A stretch of 61,491 nt of DNA from Mesorhizobium sp. (GTDB lineage: Bacteria; Pseudomonadota; Alphaproteobacteria; Rhizobiales; Rhizobiaceae). Under the pieces are notes generated by a model, which worked only from the letters and a program-made list of their open reading frames with translations, had not been told where the DNA came from and searched no databases. Numbering within the stretch: position 1 is the stretch's first letter; each line of letters opens with the position of its first letter. The stretch spans positions 1-61,491 of the forward strand of contig NZ_JAEULZ010000035.1 in the NCBI RefSeq assembly GCF_016793485.1, read 5' to 3'. Positions 52,508 through 61,491 of the stretch are shown in pieces. Position numbers and translations under genes: made by a program.

Positions 52508-54365
52508 GTGCTCCGGTTTCAAAACGCTATTCTGGAGATGATTGCAAAGGGCGAGCCCCTCGATGTGACGCTCGATCACCTCTGCATCGAAGCCCAGCGG
52601 CTGCTTACGGGTGGCTGCTGCGCGATTGTTTCAGCGGACCCGTCAGGTCGGCTGCAATGTCTCTCCGCGCCTGGATTGCCGGAACCCTATCGCCACGCGC
52701 TGAACGCAATCATCGTCGGCCCCGACGTTGGATCGTGCGGAACAGCAATTTATCTGAATGTGCAGGTTGAAGTCGCAGATATTGAAGTCGACCCCAAATG
52801 GGCTCCTTTCCGGTCTCTGGCCCTTCCCTTGGGACTGAACGCCTGCACATCGTCCCCGATCCGCGACGAGCACGGCAAGCCCGGCGGCGCCTTCGCAGTC
52901 TACTTTCGCGACAAACGATTGCCTTCGGCGGAGGAACAGGAGGTTCTGGCCGTCTGCGTAAACCTTTGCGAACTCGCGCTGCGACGGCATCAGCGTGTAA
53001 TCGATAGGGAGCGTCGCGCAACCATGGATTCGCTCACCGGGTTGCCAAATCGGTCAGCCTTCGACGAAGCTTTGGCCTGCCTTCGGTGTGAGTTTCCTGG
53101 AAGCTGGGCCTTTTCGTCCTCGACATCGACAATCTGAAGGTGACGAACGACACGTTTGGCCACGAGGCGGGCGACGCGCTGATCCGCGCTGTGGCATCCC
53201 GGATATCGGCATCGTTGAGCCCCGACGTGACCTTCAGGACCGGAGGTGACGAGTTCACGACTGTCCTCCAGGATCGGAACGCACTGCAAGACCTTTATCG
53301 CACGGCGCAGATTGTCCTGGATGCGCTCTCGGAGCCGGTGCATACTGCGGGACATACGGTCATCCCGAGGATCACCATTGGGGGAGCAGTGCTTGCGCCT
53401 CAGGAGAGCAATCCGGAAACGGTGCGCCGGAACGCAGACTTTGCGCTTTACCACGCCAAGGAAACGCAGCGCGGCGGCTTCGTCCGCTATTGGCCGGGAT
53501 TGGAACACGCATGGCTCTGCGTCGCGACTCGGTCCGCGACGTGACCGAAGCATTGCGCGAAGGGCGTATAGATGCGCACTACCAACCCGTAGTGCGGCTG
53601 GACAGCGGGCTTATTGTCGGCTTCGAAGCCTTGAGCCGCATGACGAACGACGCCGGGAAAGTTCTGCCCGCATCGCTGTTCCAGGAAGCTTTCGCGGATG
53701 CGCGGGTCGCGTCGGAATTGACCGATTGCATGTTGACGCTCGTCGCATTGGATATTCGCCGCTGGCTTGATCAGGGGCTCCCCGTAAAGCGCATCGGGCT
53801 GAACGTGAGTTCGGTCGATTTTTACGCCGGCAACCTGGCATTGAAGCTGCAGGCCAGTTTCGACCGCTATCACCTGCCCCTGACTCATTTGGCGCTCGAC
53901 GTCACCGAAAACGTCTACATGGGTCAGCGCGACCGCGTCGTCAGCGACGGTATTGCAGAACTAAGGGCGAAGGGTGTCCGTGTCGCTCTGGATGATTTCG
54001 GAACGGGTTTCGCCGCCTTGACACATCTTCTCACCATGCCCGTCGACGTCCTGAAAATCGATCAGTCCTTCGTGCGCAGACTTGCTCCGACGGATCCAAG
54101 CGCCGCGATTGTTCGAGGGCTGCTCCAGATCGCCCGAGACCTGGGCATCGACGTTGTGGCGGAAGGCGTGGAGACAAGCGAACAGGTGAAGACTCTCCAT
54201 GCAATGGGATGCCTGATGGCACAGGGCTATGCCTTCGCCAAAGCCGTCCCCCGGGAGAATGCCGCCGCGATGCTCCACCTTCACGGAGATGGGTCGGTGG
54301 GTGCTACACCATTCCCGCTCGTCGCCACGGGACGGGGTCCAGTGCCCTCGGTTGCTGTTGGCTAG
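52508..54365 (+). pseudogene. GAF-GGDEF-EAL c-di-GMP protein broken by two frameshifts
   Basis: In order: a GAF domain (CCAIVSADPSGRLQCLSAPG, then SCGTAIYLNVQVEVADIEVD), a GGDEF domain with motif RTGGDEFTTVLQDRNA, and an EAL domain with GFEALSR, IGLNVSSVDF, HLALDVTENV and DVLKIDQSFVRRL. One base is lost near 53104 (GGA AG CTG) and the frame shifts again near 53495. The sensor, cyclase and phosphodiesterase motifs themselves look intact, so a corrected frame would give one protein of about 620 residues. The start is a GTG. Confidence 0.85.
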
Positions 54366-54449
54366 ATGTGAGCTTTCATCAGGTTGTCCATCCGGTCCGA
54401 GCCGGGAAGACTGAGGTTGCTTAAGCTTCAGTGATTCTCGGAGGACCGA

Positions 54450-54635
54450 ATGAACATCCACAGGAATGCCCGGTTGACACCACTGCGTCGAGAGGAGATG
54501 GCCCGCGACGTAGTTGAAGGCCATCTTTCCCAAGCCAATGCGGCGGCCAAGTACGGCGTGACGGTGAAGATCGTGGCGCGCTGGGTCGAGCGCTTCCGGG
54601 CAGAGGGAAGCGCCGGCATGGCGGATTGTCAATGA
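54450..54635 (+). pseudogene. IS481-family transposase N-terminal fragment
   Basis: The 61 residues MNIHRNARLTPLRREEMARD, then VVEGHLSQANAAAKYGVTVK and KIVARWVERFRAEGSAGMAD are the helix-turn-helix of IS481 transposases. The match ends at MADC, where an IS21 end begins. The rest of the element is gone. Confidence 0.8.
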
Positions 54636-56185
54636 CCGCGGAATCGGGACACCGTATTTTCGCGCAAAAGGGACCCCGGCTTTCGGTTGTGAGAGGCACG
54701 CCGGTTAGCGCCCGATCAGGCGGAGCTGGTCGGGGTTGCGCAGCCTGATCGGGTGCGGCTGATTGGCTTTTCGGCTTTAGCTTTGAGATCGGCTTTTGAA
54801 GCGCCAGGACTCGTTTCCGGTCTCGACGATCTCGCAGTGGTGAGTGAGGCGGTCGAGCAGCGCGGTGGTCATCTTGGCATCGCCAGCGAAGACGCTCGGC
54901 CATTCCCCGAAGGCAAGATTGGTGGTGATGATGATCGAGGTGCGTTCATAGAGCTTCGAGATCAGGTGGAAGAGCAACTGCCCGCCGGCCTGGGCGAAAG
55001 GCAGATAGCCGAGTTCGTCGAGCACGACGAAGTCGAGGCGTGTGAGATGGTCTGCCATGCGGCCCTGTCGGCCGGAACGGGTCTCGGTCTCGAGCCTGTT
55101 GACGAGGTCGACGACGTTGAAGAAGCGCCCGCGTGCGCCGTTGCGGATCAGCGCCCGGGCAATGGCGATGGCCAGATGCGACTTTCCGGTGCCTGTCCCG
55201 CCGACCAGGACGACATTGCGCTGATCGGCGACGAACGCGCCGGCGGCGAGGTCACGGATCAGGCTCTCGTTGACCGGCGTGCCAGCAAAATCGAATTCCT
55301 CGATGTCCTTGGCCAGCGGCAGTTTGGCGACGGTGAGCTGGTACTTGATGGAGCGGGCCTGCTTCTCCGATATCTCGGCTTGCAATAGATCGCCGCGCAA
55401 TCCTCGGCGGCTCGTGCTGTCGCTTGATGGCGATGCCCATGATCTCGTCATAGGCCGCGCGCATCCCGAAGAGCTTCAGCGCCCCCATCAGTTCCAGAAC
55501 TTCGGTGCGTTCCATGGCTGTTCGTCCTCCTGAGACTGTCATAGCGGGCGCAGTCGGCGATCGGCTCGTGAGCCAGCTTCAGCGCCTGTGGAATGGAAAG
55601 GATTGATCCGGGAGCCGGGTCGCGGCTGCGGGCCAGGATGTTGAGGATCACCGACGCCGACGAGACGCCGTGTTCGAGTGCTTCCTGGCAGGCGGCCTCG
55701 ACCGCGCTCAATCCGTCGGTCAAAACGCAGGTGAGGATCGACACCATCTGCCGGTCGCCGTCATCGGCCGCCTTGAGCTTGCGGCGCACCTTCTCCATTG
55801 CCGACGGCAAGACCCAGCCAAGGAACGGCGCGCCGTTGCGCAATCCGCCCGGCTTGCGGGCCAGCACCGGCACGTAGTGCCAGGGATCGTAGATGACCTC
55901 GTTGCGGCCGAAGCAGCGGGCATGCTCGCCCACGACCGCGCCGTCCTGGCGGATGACGATGCGGTCAGCATAGGCGTGGATCTCGACCGGCCGGCCGACC
56001 GCGCTCGACAGCACCGAGTATTTGTTGTTGTCGAAGCGCACCGTGCAGGTCTTCGACACCGACGCGGGAATGCAATGGAAGCCGTCGAAGCGTCCGGCAT
56101 AGGGAATGAAGCTGGCGCGCTCCTCTTCGAACACGTCCCAGATCGTGCGCTCGCCCTGCTCGGGGTGCCTGTGCGGCGCGACAAT
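54628..56185 (-). mobile_element. IS21-family element, right part lost
   Basis: The left end (TGTCAATGACCGCGG at 54628) cuts the IS481 fragment. The element contains istB and only the C-terminal half of istA, both on the minus strand. The break at about 56185 coincides with the start of another IS21 element. It cannot move by itself. Confidence 0.7.
54777..55518 (-). pseudogene. istB: IS21 IstB ATPase with a frameshift
   Basis: The N-terminus [20 protein letters not shown], followed by IKRQHEPPR, is in one frame. The rest continues in the next: [40 protein letters not shown] (Walker A) and [19 protein letters not shown] (Walker B). A one-base loss near 55400 separates them. IstB helps the IstA transposase choose targets. 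Confidence 0.85.
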
Positions 56186-56188
56186 CAA
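55448..56188 (-). pseudogene. istA: IS21 IstA transposase, C-terminal half only
   Basis: Reads RHPEQGERTIWDVFEEERAS, then VRFDNNKYSVLSSAVGRPVE and FLGWVLPSAMEKVRRKLKAA. The catalytic DDE core upstream is absent, cut at about 56185. The end overlaps istB by about 70 bases. Confidence 0.82.
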
Positions 56189-56193
56189 AGTGA

Positions 56194-57894
<1,701 letters not shown>

Positions 57895-58036
57895 TCGTGA
57901 GAATCGCGCCTCAGTTATTTCAGATACTTACGTTGGCACTTAATTTGCGAATCGGCAGTTAATTTGACAATGCGCATTGGCTTTTTGCACTTAATATGAG
58001 AATGACGCTCGCGATGTTTTTCCTCTCGAGCCTGCC

Positions 58037-59650
58037 ATGATCGATCGGTTCCCTGACGATATCGACGAAGCGCTTTGGGATGAAGCTTGTCGACGGGCGG
58101 ATGCAATCCGTGAGTTCCTGAAGCGCAATCCCAACGGTGCGACCGCGGCAGAGGTTTCCGGGCTCGCGACTGAGATGAATGTCAGCCAGGCGACGGCCTA
58201 CAGGCTGATCAAGCTGTTCCGCGCCGGCGGGACCGTTCTGTCTCTTGTCGATCGTAAGCGCGGACGACCTGAGGGGCATCGTACGCTGGACGAGAAGCGC
58301 GAGGAGATCGTCAGCACGACCATCAAGAGGTTTTACCTGAAGCGGACCCGACCGACGATCTCGCAGTTGGTGCGGGACGTGCAGACGAACTGCTTCTCGG
58401 TCGGACTGAAGCCGCCGCATCGCCGAACAATCGTCGCCCGCGTCAAGGATATCGACCTGCAGAAACGCGCAAAGCCGCGCGGCGAACAGAAGATCGTCAC
58501 GGCGACAACGGCCGTTCCCGGATCATTCGAGGCCTCCCGTCCCCTGGCAGTGGTCCAGATCGACCATACCAAGGCCGACATCTTCATCGTTGACGAGGAG
58601 ACGCGGCAGCCGATCGGACGGCCATGGCTGACGCTGGCGATGGATGTCTGCAGCCGGATGGTGACCGGTTTCTATCTCACGATGGAGGCGCCGTCCCGCC
58701 TTTCCACTAGCCTGTGCCTGCTACACTCGGTGTTCGACAAAACGGCATGGCTGCGTGACCGCGAGATAATGGATCCTTGGCCCGTCGCCGGTCTGCCGGA
58801 CATGGTGCATGTCGACAACGGCCCGGACTTCCGTAGTCGGGCCTTCAAGCGAGGATGCCAGGACGCGGGCATCGCGATCGAATGGCGACCACCGGGTGAG
58901 CCGCGTTTCGGTGGTCATATCGAACGCCTGATCGGCACTCAGATGGGGAGGCTGCATCTCCTGCCCGGAACAACATTCAGCAATGAACAGGAGTTAGGCG
59001 ACTACGACTCCAAGCGGCATGCGGCACTGACTTTGAGGGAGCTCGAGCGCTACATCGCTCTCGACATTGTGGGCGCTTACCATCAGTCGATCCACAGTAG
59101 CCTTGACCGGCCACCGATCGCGGTGTGGCGGGAGCACGAGGACGAGATCCCGCTTCGGCTGCCGCAAGATCGAATGCGCTTCTGGCTGACGTTCCTGCCG
59201 GAGCAGGAGCGGACGTTGATGCCTGACGGGATTCATTTGTTCAAACTGCGCTACTGGTCGCCGGCACTGAGCGCCGATGTCGGACGCTCGGACCGGAGAC
59301 TGCTTGTCAAATACGATCCGCGCGACATGGCGCGCATCTTCGTCCGGCGACCGTCGGGAAACTTCGTGGAGGCCCGTTATGCCGACGTGACCCTGCCCTC
59401 GATAACGCTGCACGAGGCACTGACCGCCCGCCGAACCTTGCGTGCAAAGGGCCGTAGCGAAGTCGATACCCGCGCCATCGTCCGCACCGCCGTTGCACAG
59501 CGAGAATTGGTCGAGGCGGCAACCAACAAGACGGCAGCTGCGCGACGCGGGAAGGCTTCTTCGAAATCGAAGGTGGATGATCGGGGATTGGGCTCGCTCC
59601 GCGGCGTCGACTCCAGCAAACCTGTACCCTTTGTTGAGGATACAGATTGA
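58037..59650 (+). CDS. TniA/TnsB-type DDE transposase
   Basis: Joins transposon ends to the target. The 537-residue Mu-type integrase core has catalytic residues Asp176 (VVQIDHTKADIF), Asp260 (VHVDNGPDFRS) and Glu296 (GGHIERLIGTQM). N-terminal helix-turn-helix parts (SGLATEMNVSQATAYRLIKL) should bind the repeated end motifs. It lies 142 bases inside the left terminal repeat, and tniB follows 13 bases later. Confidence 0.92.
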   Translation: MIDRFPDDIDEALWDEACRRADAIREFLKRNPNGATAAEVSGLATEMNVSQATAYRLIKLFRAGGTVLSLVDRKRGRPEGHRTLDEKREEIVSTTIKRFYLKRTRPTISQLVRDVQTNCFSVGLKPPHRRTIVARVKDIDLQKRAKPRGEQKIVTATTAVPGSFEASRPLAVVQIDHTKADIFIVDEETRQPIGRPWLTLAMDVCSRMVTGFYLTMEAPSRLSTSLCLLHSVFDKTAWLRDREIMDPWPVAGLPDMVHVDNGPDFRSRAFKRGCQDAGIAIEWRPPGEPRFGGHIERLIGTQMGRLHLLPGTTFSNEQELGDYDSKRHAALTLRELERYIALDIVGAYHQSIHSSLDRPPIAVWREHEDEIPLRLPQDRMRFWLTFLPEQERTLMPDGIHLFKLRYWSPALSADVGRSDRRLLVKYDPRDMARIFVRRPSGNFVEARYADVTLPSITLHEALTARRTLRAKGRSEVDTRAIVRTAVAQRELVEAATNKTAAARRGKASSKSKVDDRGLGSLRGVDSSKPVPFVEDTD

Positions 59651-59662
59651 GCTGGAGTGAAT

Positions 59663-60544
59663 ATGAACGATGAAATCTCCCACCTGACCGCCGGTGCCTC
59701 GGCGCTGCTTGCCGAAACCGACGAACGGCGCATTCGCGCGATACGATCACGCCGCTGGGTGCTGTACCCGCGCGCCAAGCAGGCGCTCGACCGGCTGAGC
59801 GCGCTGCTCGACTATCCGCGAGGCACGCGCATGCCCTCGGTCGCGATCTATGGCGACAGCGGCATGGGCAAGACCATGATCATGAAGCGCTTCCGCGACG
59901 AGCACCCGCCGAGCTTCAATCCGGTGACGGGCACGCTGAAGACGCCGGTCCTTGCCATGGAAATGACCAGCCGCCCGGGTGAGCGGCGCTTCTACGCCGA
60001 GCTGCTCACCCTACTCGGCGCACCGCAGCGGCCGCGCGCCGACATCGCCCAGATGGAACAGGCGGCGCTGCGCATCATGGAGGCCATCGGCGTCCAGGTG
60101 CTGGTCATCGACGAGGTGCACAACATTCTCGCAGGCTCCTATCGCGAGCAGCGCATTGTTCTGAACACTCTGCGCTTCCTCAGCAATCGTTTGCAGATCT
60201 CGCTGGTATGCTTCGGCGTCAACGAGGCGCGGGAGGCGATCAGCGGCGACGTTCAGCTTGCGCGAAGGTTCGAACAACTCACGTTGAGCAGATGGGCCGC
60301 GAACGAGCAGTTTGAGACCCTTGTGACGTCGATCCTGCGCAACACGCCGCTAAAACGACCTTCGGTGCTCACGCCGAAATCGCTGCGCCGGATCCTGCAG
60401 ATTACGGAGGGCATCACGGCGAACATCTTCCTCATGATCAACAGCCTCGCGATCGACGCCGTCGAAAGCGGCCGCGAAAACATCACCGACGAAGCGATCG
60501 AAAGATGGGAGCCTGAATTCGATGCCGAGGCGGCATTCGCATGA
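59663..60544 (+). CDS. TniB/TnsC-type AAA+ ATPase
   Basis: ATP-dependent regulator that marks target DNA and activates the transposase. Walker A is YGDSGMGKTMIMK (about residue 65) and Walker B is VQVLVIDEVHNIL (about residue 148), with LARRFEQLTLSRWAANEQF as the sensor-2 region. The ATG at 59663 was chosen for GGAG five bases upstream. A GTG two codons earlier is open. Confidence 0.9.
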   Translation: MNDEISHLTAGASALLAETDERRIRAIRSRRWVLYPRAKQALDRLSALLDYPRGTRMPSVAIYGDSGMGKTMIMKRFRDEHPPSFNPVTGTLKTPVLAMEMTSRPGERRFYAELLTLLGAPQRPRADIAQMEQAALRIMEAIGVQVLVIDEVHNILAGSYREQRIVLNTLRFLSNRLQISLVCFGVNEAREAISGDVQLARRFEQLTLSRWAANEQFETLVTSILRNTPLKRPSVLTPKSLRRILQITEGITANIFLMINSLAIDAVESGRENITDEAIERWEPEFDAEAAFA

Positions 60545-61407
60545 TGGAGAACATGCCGCTCCTGCAGTTGCCGGTATTGTTGTCACCCTATACCGACGAA
60601 CTGCTGTCGTCGTGGATTAGCCGGCACGCTACCTTCTACGCGGTTCCACCACTCGTCATGCTTCGACATTGCCTGCCGGAAGTGCGCTCGGTACGTGCCG
60701 CCGATCTCCATGTGAGTGAAGATCAGGCAGTCCGCCTCGCCAGCATGTTCGCCATCGAACCGGCCGTCTTGCGTCGAATGACCTTCATCGATGTGCCGAA
60801 GTCATCGCATCGGCTCCTCGCAGCAAGACCAACGCAGTACTGCACGAGATGCAGCCCAGATGGTCCAGAACCGGCGCCAATCCTGCGAAGCCAATTGTCG
60901 GGATGGCGCATCACATGTCCTCTATGCGGTGACCTGCTTCGAGCCGAAAACGGGCGCGAAGTCCCCTCCCCTTTCGGCCAATATCGCCTTGCGGCTCGGC
61001 GCGGCGAAAAGCTGCTCGACGATGAAGCCGAACGCGGCAACCGAACCTGGACGTCGCCAATCGAAATCGCACGGCTTCTCCTGATGCGGCGGGTGATCTG
61101 GCCCCTGCCGCGCGAGCATGAGCTTTGGCGCTACCGGGTGCTCGGTGCCATCATTCCAGATCTCGACGAGGTCGTCGCTGCCGGACAGGTGAACTTGCCG
61201 ACCCCCGCAAAGCCTATCCTGCCGCTTCAGCTGCGGCCGGCTCTCCTCGCCGGGGTCGCCATCGTCGAGCGTGCTGGCCCCGAAATGCTCCGCATGTTGC
61301 GTGAGCACATGATGGGCGACAACAAGGTCAGATTCTCTGACGCTGCCGAAAACATGATAGCTCAAGCCGGCGAGCTGCGAGCTTCCGGGCAAATGCAGTT
61401 AATTTGA
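60541..61407 (+). CDS. TniQ-family target-site protein
   Basis: A 288-residue TniQ/TnsD relative. LLSPYTDELLSSWISRHATF at the start is the TniQ motif, followed by the zinc-finger cysteines CTRCSPDGPEP and ITCPLCGDLL. It may bridge TniB and a DNA site. Its start overlaps tniB by four bases. Confidence 0.87.
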   Translation: MMENMPLLQLPVLLSPYTDELLSSWISRHATFYAVPPLVMLRHCLPEVRSVRAADLHVSEDQAVRLASMFAIEPAVLRRMTFIDVPKSSHRLLAARPTQYCTRCSPDGPEPAPILRSQLSGWRITCPLCGDLLRAENGREVPSPFGQYRLAARRGEKLLDDEAERGNRTWTSPIEIARLLLMRRVIWPLPREHELWRYRVLGAIIPDLDEVVAAGQVNLPTPAKPILPLQLRPALLAGVAIVERAGPEMLRMLREHMMGDNKVRFSDAAENMIAQAGELRASGQMQLI

Positions 61408-61473
61408 GAATCGAACAGTCGAGATTCTCACGATTAAGTGCCCAACCCGGACAAAACCGCTGCATTCTTGCAT

Positions 61474-61490
61474 TTAAGTGCCAAGCGACA
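61474..61490 (-). repeat. Right terminal repeat of the TniABQ transposon
   Basis: Complement of the left repeat. It ends one base before the end of the window. The stretch 61408-61473 holds end-binding motifs and no gene. Confidence 0.88.
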
Positions 61491-61491
61491 G

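Noticed and set aside
57950-57995. Repeats of GGCACTTAAT considered as a CRISPR array
   Set aside because: Copies are few, unevenly spaced and imperfect. They sit at both ends of a transposon and so are transposase-binding sites.

Overview
The window looks like a piece of an alphaproteobacterial chromosome or large replicon. The best guess is Hyphomicrobiales, in the Mesorhizobium/Phyllobacteriaceae/Brucellaceae range. The grounds are high G+C, a Fur/Mur-type regulator, CbtAB, FtrABCD, NnrR/NsrR regulation and a NarKGHJI layout. The taxon is inferred from gene content only; no rRNA or tRNA gene is visible.

Layout. 1-2.5 kb: the end of a Fur-family gene, a cobalt transport pair (cbtBA) under a cobalamin riboswitch, and a CobC-like phosphatase that lacks the usual catalytic His. 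2.5-5.1 kb: an IS5 remnant and a tightly overlapping three-gene set (ribbon-helix-helix antitoxin, PIN toxin, 498-residue unknown). 5.3-10.3 kb: an Rrf2 repressor facing a reductase/MFS/thioredoxin-reductase-like operon across a perfect operator, then an MFS remnant split by an IS1595-type element. 10.4-11.6 kb: a second, decayed IS1595 transposase. 11.6-24.7 kb: respiratory nitrate reduction (narKGHJI, a parvulin, moeA, a DUF2478 protein) with a divergent NarR-like regulator. 24.9-31.4 kb: nitric oxide response (nnrS, a frameshifted pseudoazurin, an NnrR-like regulator, a DUF1858 protein, and an NsrR-linked operon). 31.5-35 kb: ferrous iron uptake ftrABCD. 35-45 kb: a second nnrS, ubiX/ubiD, oxygen-independent ubiquinone synthesis (ubiTUV), a MogA/MoaB protein and hemN. 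45-48.7 kb: a Rieske oxygenase remnant and a cobalamin-type ABC transporter under a second riboswitch, with its ATPase gene cut short. 48.7-54.4 kb: LuxR and autotransporter remnants, copper chaperone and SCO genes, and a broken GAF-GGDEF-EAL gene. 54.4-61.5 kb: nested mobile DNA (IS481 fragment, two IS21 elements, and a cargo-free TniA-TniB-TniQ transposon reaching the last base but one).

How it fits together. The middle 30 kb reads as an anaerobic respiration island. Nar reduces nitrate to nitrite. MoeA and MogA/MoaB help make its molybdenum cofactor. UbiT/U/V with UbiD/UbiX, and HemN, make ubiquinone and heme without oxygen. NnrS, NsrR, the truncated globin and the DUF2249/DUF59/DUF1858 proteins are a response to nitric oxide and Fe-S damage. 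Seven TTGnn-N4-nnCAA palindromes lie in front of these genes and look like one NnrR regulon. FNR-type TTGAT boxes lie only between narK and narR. No nitrite, nitric oxide or nitrous oxide reductase is in the window. Many genes carry single-base frameshifts or stops, which may mean decay or sequence error.
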